Both the position numbers and the translations under genes were made by a program. A stretch of DNA of 7,922 nucleotides, from contig JBOIEQ010000186.1 of NCBI GenBank assembly GCA_050741255.1, positions 1 through 7,922 of the forward strand. Reading direction: 5' to 3'. The notes under the pieces are model-generated. The model saw only the letters and a list, made by a program, of their open reading frames with translations, searched no databases and was not told where the DNA came from. Source of the DNA: CAZXNF01 sp050741255. GTDB lineage: Bacteria > Pseudomonadota > Gammaproteobacteria > Burkholderiales > SG8-41. Position 1 is the stretch's first letter. Each line of letters starts with the position of its first letter. Of this stretch, positions 1 to 6,437 are shown in pieces.

Positions 1-691
1 GCATAAGCCTGGCCGCGGCCATCCAGAACGTGAGGAAAAACAGTGGCGTCGCGGCGAGACCGTTCAGCAGTTCTTCCCGGCCCTGCACCGCCGCATGGCC
101 GACGCGCTGGGCGATCACGTCGGCGAGTGCAGCCGTCGCAGCGGTCGTCCGGTTGTGCAGATCATCGCCTTCCGTCACCGCTTTGGCGGCGATCGGCAAC
201 AGGTCGATCGGTGACGTCAGCGCAGCCGCGAGCGTTTGCGCATAGAGGCCATCGCGCCGCTTGAGCCGGTCGAGGATCGCGCGGTCGCGGGTGCCGAAGC
301 GCAGGTCCGGGCCGGCCAGCGTCCCGAGTGGCGCGAACACCGGCGGGACCGCCCCGCCCGAGTCTTCCATGACGATCAGCGTGGTGGACGGCGAGACCAG
401 CGCGGCCAGCGGCGTGACGCAGCGGTGATCCTGCGTCGGCGACAGCCGTACCTCGCCGCCGCGCACGAGCGCTTCGGCTTCGGCGTCCGTCTGTGCCCAG
501 CCTTCATAGAGACAGGCGAGCACCGCGGAGGACAGGATCGGGGCCGGTGGCTGGCGCGCGTCCGCCAGCGGCGGCCCGGCGTGCAGCAGCCAGCGGCCTT
601 CCAGCGCCAGCAGCTTCGACGCGGGCGCGAGCTGGGTCCACTGCGGCCGCACCGCCAGCAGGGCTGCAAGACCGGAGGGCGTTTTTGTCAT
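1..691 (-). CDS. DUF1116 (YlbE/AllG-like) protein, N-terminal part
   Basis: Partial gene: the start lies inside the window and the C-terminus runs off the left edge, leaving 230 complete codons. Family features seen, by residue: LLHAGPP at 35-41, YEGWA at 62-66, a stretch from LSP (83-85) through VSPST (99-103) to VMED (107-110), LRFGT at 130-134, GDDLHNRT at 175-182, and a hydrophobic FFLTFWMAAARL segment at 218-229. These match the DUF1116 pattern, including its GDExHNR-type motif. E. coli YlbE (AllG), of this family, is about 420 aa, so roughly half is present. YlbE acts with FdrA and YlbF as oxamate carbamoyltransferase in allantoin use; that this homologue does similar chemistry is inference. 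The usual GPMAG-like segment reads TPLAA here (93-97), which suggests a divergent branch. The start ATG overlaps the coxG-like stop by 4 nt (ATGA), so the two are translationally coupled. A GGAA lies 4 nt upstream. Family call is firm, function open. Confidence 0.85.
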   Translation of the reverse strand, partial: MTKTPSGLAALLAVRPQWTQLAPASKLLALEGRWLLHAGPPLADARQPPAPILSSAVLACLYEGWAQTDAEAEALVRGGEVRLSPTQDHRCVTPLAALVSPSTTLIVMEDSGGAVPPVFAPLGTLAGPDLRFGTRDRAILDRLKRRDGLYAQTLAAALTSPIDLLPIAAKAVTEGDDLHNRTTAATAALADVIAQRVGHAAVQGREELLNGLAATPLFFLTFWMAAARLM

Positions 692-1257
692 GCCATTCCG
701 AACAGCCGTTTGAGCCGCGACCAGAGTGCGTTCCACAACAGCGCGCTCCCATCCAGTGGCACCGGTGCAGCGGGCGCAGCTTGCGCGGGCGCGGCGCCTG
801 ACGCGGCAACCACATCCGAGCCCAGCCGCGCCTGCAGGTTGGCGGCGAACTGGCGCGTGATGCCCGCCGCCAGCTCCCTGACGATGCCGGTGCGGCCGAA
901 CTGCGCCAGCGTGCCGGTCAGCGTGTAATCGATCGCGAGGTCCACGCGCGTGCCGCCGCCGGCCTCGTGCAGGCTGAAGGCGGCGCTGCCCTTCACGCGC
1001 GAGCCGGTGGCGCGGTCGGCGCCGCTGCCGGACAGCAGGCCGCGGTGGTCCGGTTCGTAAGTCACGTCGCCCTCGCCCGAAAACTTCGCGGCGACCGGGC
1101 CCAGCTTCACCGCCAGCGTGAAAGCGAGCGGGCGTGCGCCCGGCGCGCTCGTCAGCGACGCGCCCGGCAGGCAGGTCACCAGCATCGGGATGTCCTGGAA
1201 TGCGGACCAGACCGCGGCGCGCGGGAACGGCAGTTCGAAGGACTGTTCAAGCTGCAT
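688..1257 (-). CDS. coxG: CoxG-family SRPBCC protein (CO dehydrogenase subunit G-like)
   Basis: 189 aa. The N-terminal 150 residues fit the CoxG/SRPBCC fold: an opening strand, FPRAAVWSAFQD at 11-22, CLPGASL at 29-35, KFSGEGDV at 58-65, GSRVKGSAAFSL at 85-96 and the TRVDLAIDYTLTGTLAQFGR segment at 103-122. An Ala/Pro-rich linker follows (152-168), then a short amphipathic or hydrophobic tail, LLWNALWSRLKRLF at 173-186. CoxG proteins help attach Mo hydroxylases of the CO dehydrogenase type to the membrane or pass electrons to quinone; the C-terminal helix here fits that role, but it is not shown. The start at 1257 is favoured over the upstream extension because the homology begins there and AGGGAG (1264-1269) sits 6 nt upstream. 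It overlaps the [2Fe-2S] gene by 11 nt and the DUF1116 gene by 4 nt. Confidence 0.88.
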   Translation of the reverse strand: MQLEQSFELPFPRAAVWSAFQDIPMLVTCLPGASLTSAPGARPLAFTLAVKLGPVAAKFSGEGDVTYEPDHRGLLSGSGADRATGSRVKGSAAFSLHEAGGGTRVDLAIDYTLTGTLAQFGRTGIVRELAAGITRQFAANLQARLGSDVVAASGAAPAQAAPAAPVPLDGSALLWNALWSRLKRLFGMA

Positions 1258-1735
1258 GCACCGCTCCCTGCTTGCGCGCCGCCAGCACGCTGGCGATGGC
1301 CCGCACGATGCCGACGTAGCCGGTGCAGCGGCACAGGTTGCCCGCGAGCTCCTTGCGGATGCGCGCCTCGTCCGCATCGGGCAGGCGCAGCACGATGTCG
1401 CGTGCCGTGATCAGCATGCCCGGCGTGCAGTAGCCGCATTGCAGCGCGTGCTCGGCCGCGAACGCTTCCCGCAGCTGCGCCATTACCGCGTCGTCGTCGA
1501 AACCTTCGATCGTCCGCACGGACGCGCCGTCGCAGGCCACCGCGAAATTGATGCAGGACCGCGCCGGCGCGCCGTCCAGCCACACCGTGCAGGCCCCGCA
1601 CACGCCGTGTTCGCAGCCGAGGTGCGTGCCCGTCAGGTGCAGCTGCTCGCGCAGGAAATCGGCGAGGTGCGTGCGCGGCTCCGCTTCCCCGGTGGCCGCC
1701 TTGCCGTTCACTTCCAGTTGCACGGGTTTCTTCAT
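1247..1735 (-). CDS. Molybdenum hydroxylase small subunit, [2Fe-2S] (CoxS/XdhA-type)
   Basis: 162 aa, the usual length for the iron-sulfur subunit of xanthine oxidase-family enzymes. It passes electrons from the molybdenum site to FAD. All eight cluster ligands are visible. The plant-ferredoxin-type cluster uses C41, C46, C49 (CEHGVCGAC) and C61. The helical C-terminal domain cluster uses C100 and C103 (CGYC) plus C135 and C137 (CRC, followed by TGY). The start ATG at 1735 overlaps the FAD-subunit stop in an ATGA, and the homology starts there (MKKPVQLEVNGK). The open frame continues upstream only as an overlap with the FAD gene. No clear Shine-Dalgarno precedes it, which fits coupled translation. 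Sequence alone does not tell the substrate. The family assignment is secure. Confidence 0.96.
   Translation of the reverse strand: MKKPVQLEVNGKAATGEAEPRTHLADFLREQLHLTGTHLGCEHGVCGACTVWLDGAPARSCINFAVACDGASVRTIEGFDDDAVMAQLREAFAAEHALQCGYCTPGMLITARDIVLRLPDADEARIRKELAGNLCRCTGYVGIVRAIASVLAARKQGAVHAA
1264..1269 (-). promoter_or_regulatory. Ribosome binding site of the CoxG-family gene
   Basis: AGGGAG on the minus strand, 6 nt before the ATG at 1257. It lies inside the end of the [2Fe-2S] gene and supports the start at 1257 over the longer upstream frame. Confidence 0.65.
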
Positions 1736-2550
1736 GGGCGCACCGCCGCGAGCTGGGAGGTCGCGCGCTGCAGCGCCGCGAAGTGAACCTGGCGTTCGTA
1801 GGGGTCGTCCGCGCCCGCCGCGTCCACCGCCGCCCGCGCCTGCGCCGGATCGAACTTGCGCGTCAGGAATTCCGCCTGCGCGATGACGTGCGGCGCGCCG
1901 TTGGTGGCGCCGATGACCGCGCGGGAAATGCCGCGGGCCTCGTCGGACAGCACGGCGGCGATCGCCTCGGCGAACTCGCCCGGCTTGCGGCAGAACTTGT
2001 AATACGACCAGCGGGCCCGTGCCGACAGCTTCGGAATGCGGATCGCGATGAGGATGTCGGCGGCGCCCAACTGCGTGTCGAAGGGGCCGGTCACGAAATC
2101 CTCGATGCCCACCTCGCGGCGGCCGTCCGGTCCCTCGATGATGACGACGGCCGACAGGAGGGTCAGCGCGCTCACCCAATCCGCGGCCGGATCGGCATGG
2201 CTCAGGCTGCCGCCGATCGTGCCGCGGTTTCTGACCGCGCGATAGGCAATGTCCTGCGCCACGCGGCGCATGAAGCCACCCGTCGCATCCGGAACGCGGC
2301 CGTCCTCGATCGCCGCGTGCGTGACGCAGGCGCCGAACAGCACGCTGTCGGCGGCGTCCGTCACTTCATTCAGCACGCGGATGCGCCGGATGTCGACCAG
2401 CCGCTCCGGCTGGGCCAGGCGCAGGTTGAGCGCCGGGCCGAGGGACTGGCCGCCGGCAACCACCTTCGCCATGTCGTCGCCATCGGCCAGCGCGCGGATC
2501 GCGGCCGGCACGTCGTCCGGGCGCACGTAGTCGAAGGGCGCGGGCTTCAT
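1732..2550 (-). CDS. Molybdenum hydroxylase medium subunit, FAD-binding (CoxM-type)
   Basis: 272 aa, close to the usual 270-300 aa. This subunit takes electrons from the [2Fe-2S] protein and passes them to the external acceptor through FAD. The two FAD-binding motifs are present: VAGGQSL at 31-37 (AGGxS/T type) and RNRGTIGGSLSHADPAAD at 107-124 (TIGGxxxxADPxxD). After them come the LLSAVVIIEGPDG strand region and a KFCRKPGEFAEAIAAV stretch at 185-200, the equivalent of the more common KxxRRxxDFA signature. The C-terminal domain ends with the YERQVHFAALQRA segment. The start ATG overlaps the large-subunit stop by 4 nt (ATGA), and its own stop overlaps the next start the same way. An AAGG lies 4 nt before the start. 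The gene order large, FAD, iron-sulfur is preserved on one strand. Confidence 0.95.
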   Translation of the reverse strand: MKPAPFDYVRPDDVPAAIRALADGDDMAKVVAGGQSLGPALNLRLAQPERLVDIRRIRVLNEVTDAADSVLFGACVTHAAIEDGRVPDATGGFMRRVAQDIAYRAVRNRGTIGGSLSHADPAADWVSALTLLSAVVIIEGPDGRREVGIEDFVTGPFDTQLGAADILIAIRIPKLSARARWSYYKFCRKPGEFAEAIAAVLSDEARGISRAVIGATNGAPHVIAQAEFLTRKFDPAQARAAVDAAGADDPYERQVHFAALQRATSQLAAVRP

Positions 2551-4901
2551 GCCGCCTTGTCTTTCGCGGCCGCCGCCAGCGCGGCGAGGATCTTGCGCGG
2601 CGTCACCGGCGTCTCGGTGAACTCCACACCGAGCCCGGCCAGCGCATCGTTGATGCCGTTGATGATCGCGGCCGGCGGCGCGATGGCCCCGCCCTCGCCG
2701 ATGCCCTTCTGGCCGAACTCGGTATAGGGCGACGGCGTTTCCATGTGCAGCACCCGCACGGCGGGCACTTCCGTCGCGCCGGGCAGCAGGTAGTCCGCGA
2801 GCGTCGAGGCCAGCGGCTGGCCCTCGGTGTCGTAGGGCATTTCCTCATACAGCGCGGTGCCGATGCCCTGCGCGGTCCCGCCGTAGATCTGGCCGTCCAC
2901 CACCATCGGATTGATCAGCGTGCCGCCGTCCTCGACGATCACGTAGTCGAGCAGTTCGACGTGGCCGATCTCCGTGTCCACCGCCAGCGCGACGGCGTGG
3001 CAGGCGTAGCTGAAGGTGCCGGTGTCCACGCGCGCCTTGTAGCCCGCCACCGCTTCCAGCCCTTCCTTCATGCCGGGCGGCAGCTTCTGCGGTTGGCGGT
3101 GCAGGACATGCGCCACCTCGGCGAGCGTGACGCTCCGATCGCTGCCCAGCACGTGCACGCCGCCGTCGCGCAGTTGCAACTCCGCTGGCGGCACTTCCAG
3201 CACGTGCGCCGCGATGTCAGTCACGCGCCGCGCGATCTCCTTGCACGCCTCGGCCACCGCCCCGCCCGACATCACCATGCAGCGCGAGCCCCAGGTGCCC
3301 GTCGAGTACGGCGTCAGCGCGGTGTCGCCGTGGATCAGGCGCACGCAATCGGGATCGATGCCCAGCACTTCGTGCGCCACCTGCGCCAGCGTCGTCTCCA
3401 GACTTTGCCCGTGAGAATGCGCGCCGATGCGCAGCTCCAGCACACCGTCCGGCGACAGGCGCGCCGCGCATTGCTCGAGGCCGGGCACCATGGGGATGCC
3501 CCAGCCGTGATAGACCGACGTGCCGTGCGCGGCCTGCTCGCAGTACACCGCGAGGCCCACCCCGATCCGGCGGCCGTCCGCCTCGCCCTTCTTCTGGCGG
3601 GCGCGCCATTTCGGCAGGTCGAGCGCCTTCACCGCGCGCCGCACCGCTTCCGGGTAGTCGCCGGAATCGAAATGCTTCTTCGTGATGTTGTCGTACGGCA
3701 TTTCCTGCGGCTGCACCAGGTTGGCGAGCCGCACCTCAAACGGTTCCCTGCCGGCTGCGCGGGCGACGGCATCGAGCGCGACTTCCAGCGCGAAGCACAC
3801 GCCGGTGCGCGCCACGCCGCGATACGGCAGGATGCCCGGCTTGTTGGTCGCGACGGACCACGTGCGGCAGCGGTAGCGCTCCATCTTGTACGGGCCCGGC
3901 AGGATGGAGCCGACCTGCGCCGCTTCCAGGCACGCGGAGAAGGGATACAGCGAGTACGCACCGGAATCCACGCTCGCATCGCAGTCGATGGCGAGCAGCC
4001 GGCCGTCCTGGTCGGCGTAGAGCGTGAGGTCGTAATCGTGCTCGCGGCAGTTGGCATTGGCCGTGAGCTGCTCGCGGCGGTCTTCCAGCCAGCGCACCGG
4101 CCGGCGCAGATGCCGCGCGAGCCAGCCGAGGCAGACCTCTTCCGGCAGCAGGATGCCCTTGTAGCCGAAGCCGCCGCCGACGTCGGGGGCGATGACGCGC
4201 ACCGCGCCCTGGTCGATACTGAGGCATTCCGCGAGTCCGGCGCGCGTGATGTGTGGCATCTGCGCCGCGCTGTGCATCTCCAGTTGCCCGAGACGTTCGT
4301 TCCACTCGCACAGCACGCCGCGCCCTTCGAGCGGCGACATCGCCTGGCGCGCGGTGCGCACGTGGCGCCGCACCTTGATCGCCGCGGCTTTGCCGACAAC
4401 CGCGAGGTCGTCGTCCACCAGCGTTTCGAGGAACAGGTTGTCGCCCCATTCCTCGTGCACCAGCGCCGGGGGCGCGGTGCGCGCCGCCGTCATGTCCACG
4501 ACCGCCGGCAGGTCCTCGTAGTCGACCATGACCTGCGCGGCGAGGTCCTCGGCTTCCGCGCGCGTCGCGGCGGCGCACATCGCCACCGCTTCACCGACGT
4601 GCCGGACCTTGTCCACCGCGAGCGGCCACAGGTCGGATGGCTTGAAGCCCGGGAGGGCGGACACCGCGCGGATCGCCCTGACGCCGGCGAGATCCCGCAT
4701 GAAGAAGACGCGGTCTTCGCAGCCTTCCGGCTTCTGCAACCCGCTGATGCGCGCGTGCGCGACGGGCGAACGCACGAAGGCGACTTCCAGCATGCCGGGC
4801 CGGCGGATGTCGCCGACGAACTCGCCGCGTCCGGTCAGGAAGCGCGCGTCTTCCTTGCGCCGCAGCGACGCACCGACCCCCTTGGCCGATCCGCGTGCCA
4901 T
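2547..4901 (-). CDS. Molybdenum hydroxylase large subunit, molybdopterin-binding (CoxL-like, not a true CODH)
   Basis: 784 aa from the chosen start, the normal size for a stand-alone Mo-binding subunit of the xanthine oxidase family. It holds the molybdopterin cytosine dinucleotide cofactor and hydroxylates the substrate. Domains: the 'a/b hammerhead' at about 20-135 (LTGRGEFVGD, HVGEAVA), then the Mo-binding domain. Motifs seen: GGGFGYKG at 242-249, PYRGVAR at 359-365, SHGQSLETTLAQ at 496-507, GTWGSR at 535-540, GGTAQGIG at 674-681, and KGIGEGGA at 732-739 with E736 as the expected catalytic glutamate. Form I CO dehydrogenase has AYxCSFR at the loop where PYRGVAR stands here, and no cysteine is present, so CO oxidation is unlikely. 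The start at 4901 (MARGSAKGVG) is where homology begins; the 33-codon extension upstream lies in a palindromic repeat. The preceding Shine-Dalgarno is weak. Substrate unknown. Confidence 0.93.
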   Translation of the reverse strand: MARGSAKGVGASLRRKEDARFLTGRGEFVGDIRRPGMLEVAFVRSPVAHARISGLQKPEGCEDRVFFMRDLAGVRAIRAVSALPGFKPSDLWPLAVDKVRHVGEAVAMCAAATRAEAEDLAAQVMVDYEDLPAVVDMTAARTAPPALVHEEWGDNLFLETLVDDDLAVVGKAAAIKVRRHVRTARQAMSPLEGRGVLCEWNERLGQLEMHSAAQMPHITRAGLAECLSIDQGAVRVIAPDVGGGFGYKGILLPEEVCLGWLARHLRRPVRWLEDRREQLTANANCREHDYDLTLYADQDGRLLAIDCDASVDSGAYSLYPFSACLEAAQVGSILPGPYKMERYRCRTWSVATNKPGILPYRGVARTGVCFALEVALDAVARAAGREPFEVRLANLVQPQEMPYDNITKKHFDSGDYPEAVRRAVKALDLPKWRARQKKGEADGRRIGVGLAVYCEQAAHGTSVYHGWGIPMVPGLEQCAARLSPDGVLELRIGAHSHGQSLETTLAQVAHEVLGIDPDCVRLIHGDTALTPYSTGTWGSRCMVMSGGAVAEACKEIARRVTDIAAHVLEVPPAELQLRDGGVHVLGSDRSVTLAEVAHVLHRQPQKLPPGMKEGLEAVAGYKARVDTGTFSYACHAVALAVDTEIGHVELLDYVIVEDGGTLINPMVVDGQIYGGTAQGIGTALYEEMPYDTEGQPLASTLADYLLPGATEVPAVRVLHMETPSPYTEFGQKGIGEGGAIAPPAAIINGINDALAGLGVEFTETPVTPRKILAALAAAAKDKAA

Positions 4902-5072
4902 GTCTAGGCGCGCCTGACCATGGGTATCCCCCCCTGCCCGAGGAGGGGTGCCGGCAGCCGCGGGCGGGGTGGTGGGAGCGAAGCGTGCATGTCTAACCAC
5001 CCCGTCTGCTTCGCATCCACCCCTCCTTGGGAAGGAGGGGAATCAACAGAAAAAATCATCTCGGTAGCGGCT
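4902..5072. repeat. Intergenic palindromic repeat element between hydrolase and large-subunit genes
   Basis: This 171-nt gap holds several nested inverted repeats. AGGAGGGGTG at 4941-4950 pairs with CACCCCTCCT at 5018-5027 (10 bp). CGGGGTGGT at 4965-4973 pairs with ACCACCCCG at 4996-5004 (9 bp). GCGAAGC at 4978-4984 pairs with GCTTCGC at 5008-5014 (7 bp). CCCCTCCTT at 5020-5028 pairs with AAGGAGGGG at 5032-5040 around a GGG loop. Not all can form at once. The element resembles dispersed intergenic repeats of high-GC proteobacteria; whether it is multi-copy here cannot be seen in one window. A perfect palindrome AGGCGCGCCT (4906-4915) sits just before the large-subunit start. The gap is long enough for a promoter or an RNA-processing site for the mo-hydroxylase genes, but I see no convincing -35/-10 pair. 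Confidence 0.7.
5020..5040. repeat. Perfect 9-bp hairpin downstream of the amidohydrolase
   Basis: CCCCTCCTT and AAGGAGGGG form a perfect 9-bp stem with a 3-nt GGG loop, 33 nt beyond the amidohydrolase stop. It is part of the larger palindromic element. As a transcript in the gene direction it is not followed by a U-run (the T-run lies before it, complementary to 5047-5052), so it is not a standard intrinsic terminator. It could slow 3' decay of the upstream message. Confidence 0.65.
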
Positions 5073-6332
5073 CTAGGCCGCCAGCGCGACGGGCAGGATG
5101 GATGCGTCGGCGTCGTAGCGCACGCCCGCGCGCAGGCAGTACGCCGGGGTCAGCATGCGGTCCGCGACGAGCGGCGTGCCCTCGTTGTCCTTCAGCACCC
5201 AGCGGCCGCGGTCGTCGTTCAGCACTGTGACGTCGGCCTCCCGACCCGCTTCGAGTGTGCCGACGACGTCGCCCATGCCGGCCATCGCCGCGCTGTTGCA
5301 CGTCGCCATCGCCACGACATGGTCGAGCGGGAGGCCGAGCGCGAGCATCGCGGTCATGCCGGACACCAGAGAGAAGCGCGTCGCTCCCGCGAACATGTGG
5401 TCCTCGTCCGGGTGTTTGTCCGGCGTGCCGGCAGGTTTGGGCACGGTCGTGTTGTAGCCGTGCATGTCCGCGCCGAGGGTGTCCGGCATGATCCCCGCGT
5501 CGAGCGCGATGCGCGCCATCTTGAAACTGAAGTGCGAACCGTGGCCGACGTCCACCTTGGCGCCGTTCGCGATCGCCTCGCGGGCGATCGCGTTCACCTT
5601 GCCGTCGCGGTTCACGAAACTGCCGGGGTGGCGCGAAAACGGATGCGCGATGATGTCGCCGGGTTTCAGCAGCGCGGCCACCTCGGCGAACACGCTGTCC
5701 GGGTCGATGATATGCGTGGGCTTCTCGGGCGAGGGCCAGAGCTGGCCGAAGTGGATGTACAGCGGCAACTTCGCCTGCTGGCCGATCTCCGCGGCGAGCT
5801 TCATGACCTCGACGCCCCAGCGCTCGAAACCGCCGATTTCCGCGTGCGTCTTGAAGCCCTTCACCAGGTCAGGGTTCTCGCGCGCGCAGCGCACGGTGGC
5901 TTCGACGTTCAGGCAGTCGGGTTTGTAGAGCGCCGGGTAGTAGTGCCCTTCCATCCCGCCGACGAGATAGGCGGAAAGGAAAGTCACCACCCGGCTCTTC
6001 TTGGGCTTCACCACGAATTCCCTGAACGCGGGCAGCGTCATGCACGACGGGCCGCCCTGGTCGATCAGCGTGGTGACACCCGAATGCACACCGCACATAT
6101 CTGCCTCGAGGCCGAAACGTCCGGTGACGTACTGGAAGACGTGGGCGTGCGTGTCGACGAGCCCGGGCAGCACCAGCTTGCCCTTCGCGTCGAGGACCTT
6201 CGCGGCGTCGGCGGCGAGTCCTGCGCCCACGGCGGCGATGCGGCCGTCCTTGATGGCGACGTCCAGCTCGCCGTTCAGCTTCTGCGCGGGATCGATCACC
6301 CGCCCGCCGCGGATCAACAGGTCATAGCGCAT
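5073..6332 (-). CDS. Amidohydrolase/deacetylase-family metallohydrolase (cyclic amidohydrolase-like)
   Basis: 419 aa, a usual length for this branch of the amidohydrolase superfamily (Atu3266/EF0837 type, related to dihydroorotase and allantoinase). The N-terminal beta-sandwich part (DLLIRGGRVIDP at 4-15, DVAIKDGRIAAVG at 24-36, GKLVLPGLVDTHAH at 51-64) leads into the TIM barrel. Likely metal ligands are H62 and H64 (HAH), K161 (VKGFK, the candidate carboxylated lysine), H194 (YIHFG), H230 (IIAH) and D289 (GADMHG). The C-terminus (GTLEAGREADVTVLND at 358-373) closes the sandwich domain. Between GADMHG and the next helix there is an apparently longer loop, NTTVPKPAGTPDKHPDEDHM (294-313), than in typical members. 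A strong AGGAG Shine-Dalgarno (6342-6346) lies 9 nt before the ATG and fixes the start. The family is clear. The substrate could be a cyclic ureide or imide, or an N-acyl compound; placement beside a Mo hydroxylase favours a ring-opened or ring amide intermediate (inference). Confidence 0.9.
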   Translation of the reverse strand: MRYDLLIRGGRVIDPAQKLNGELDVAIKDGRIAAVGAGLAADAAKVLDAKGKLVLPGLVDTHAHVFQYVTGRFGLEADMCGVHSGVTTLIDQGGPSCMTLPAFREFVVKPKKSRVVTFLSAYLVGGMEGHYYPALYKPDCLNVEATVRCARENPDLVKGFKTHAEIGGFERWGVEVMKLAAEIGQQAKLPLYIHFGQLWPSPEKPTHIIDPDSVFAEVAALLKPGDIIAHPFSRHPGSFVNRDGKVNAIAREAIANGAKVDVGHGSHFSFKMARIALDAGIMPDTLGADMHGYNTTVPKPAGTPDKHPDEDHMFAGATRFSLVSGMTAMLALGLPLDHVVAMATCNSAAMAGMGDVVGTLEAGREADVTVLNDDRGRWVLKDNEGTPLVADRMLTPAYCLRAGVRYDADASILPVALAA

Positions 6333-6341
6333 GGCGTTTCA

Positions 6342-6346
6342 CTCCT
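6342..6346 (-). promoter_or_regulatory. Ribosome binding site of the amidohydrolase gene
   Basis: Read on the minus strand this is AGGAG, followed by TGAAACGCC and the ATG at 6332 (9-nt spacing). It is the clearest Shine-Dalgarno in the gene set and decides the start. Confidence 0.75.
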
Positions 6347-6353
6347 AGACCGT

Positions 6354-6412
6354 CATACCGGCGAAGGCCGGTATCCATTGAACTCAAGTCCTGACCAGGT
6401 TGAAGGACTTGA
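6354..6412. repeat. REP-like double hairpin between regulator and hydrolase genes
   Basis: Two perfect inverted repeats lie side by side. ATACCGGC (6355-6362) pairs with GCCGGTAT (6367-6374) around a GAAG loop. TCAAGTCCT (6384-6392) pairs with AGGACTTGA (6404-6412) around an 11-nt loop. The first, with the context GTC before it and CCA after it, looks like the abundant CCGGCGAAGGCCGG repeats of many high-GC proteobacteria. The pair fills most of the 105-nt gap between the regulator stop (6438) and the hydrolase start (6332). No U-run follows either stem in the direction of transcription, so a role in mRNA stability or attenuation is as likely as termination. Confidence 0.7.
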
Positions 6413-6437
6413 AAGCACGCATTCCAACCTTCTCCCA

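Noticed and set aside
236..928. Plus-strand open frame over the left end
   Set aside because: It is antisense to the DUF1116 and CoxG-family genes, whose motifs are clear.
1736..2179. Long N-terminal extension of the [2Fe-2S] subunit
   Set aside because: It is the out-of-frame shadow of the FAD-subunit gene; the ferredoxin domain starts at the ATG at 1735.
1247..4901. Assignment as carbon monoxide dehydrogenase (coxMSL)
   Set aside because: The active-site loop lacks the cysteine-containing AYxCSFR motif, and no coxD/E/F-type maturation gene is within the window.
2745..4907. 720-codon open frame on the plus strand
   Set aside because: It is antisense to the Mo-hydroxylase large subunit, rich in Arg, His and Ala with no recognisable domain; such frames arise from high-GC codon bias.
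4902..5000. 33-codon N-terminal extension of the large subunit
   Set aside because: It lies in the palindromic repeat, has low-complexity Pro/Ala/Gly content, and family similarity starts at the Met at 4901.
5020..5040. Intrinsic terminator for the amidohydrolase gene
   Set aside because: The stem is strong, but no U-run follows it in the direction of transcription.
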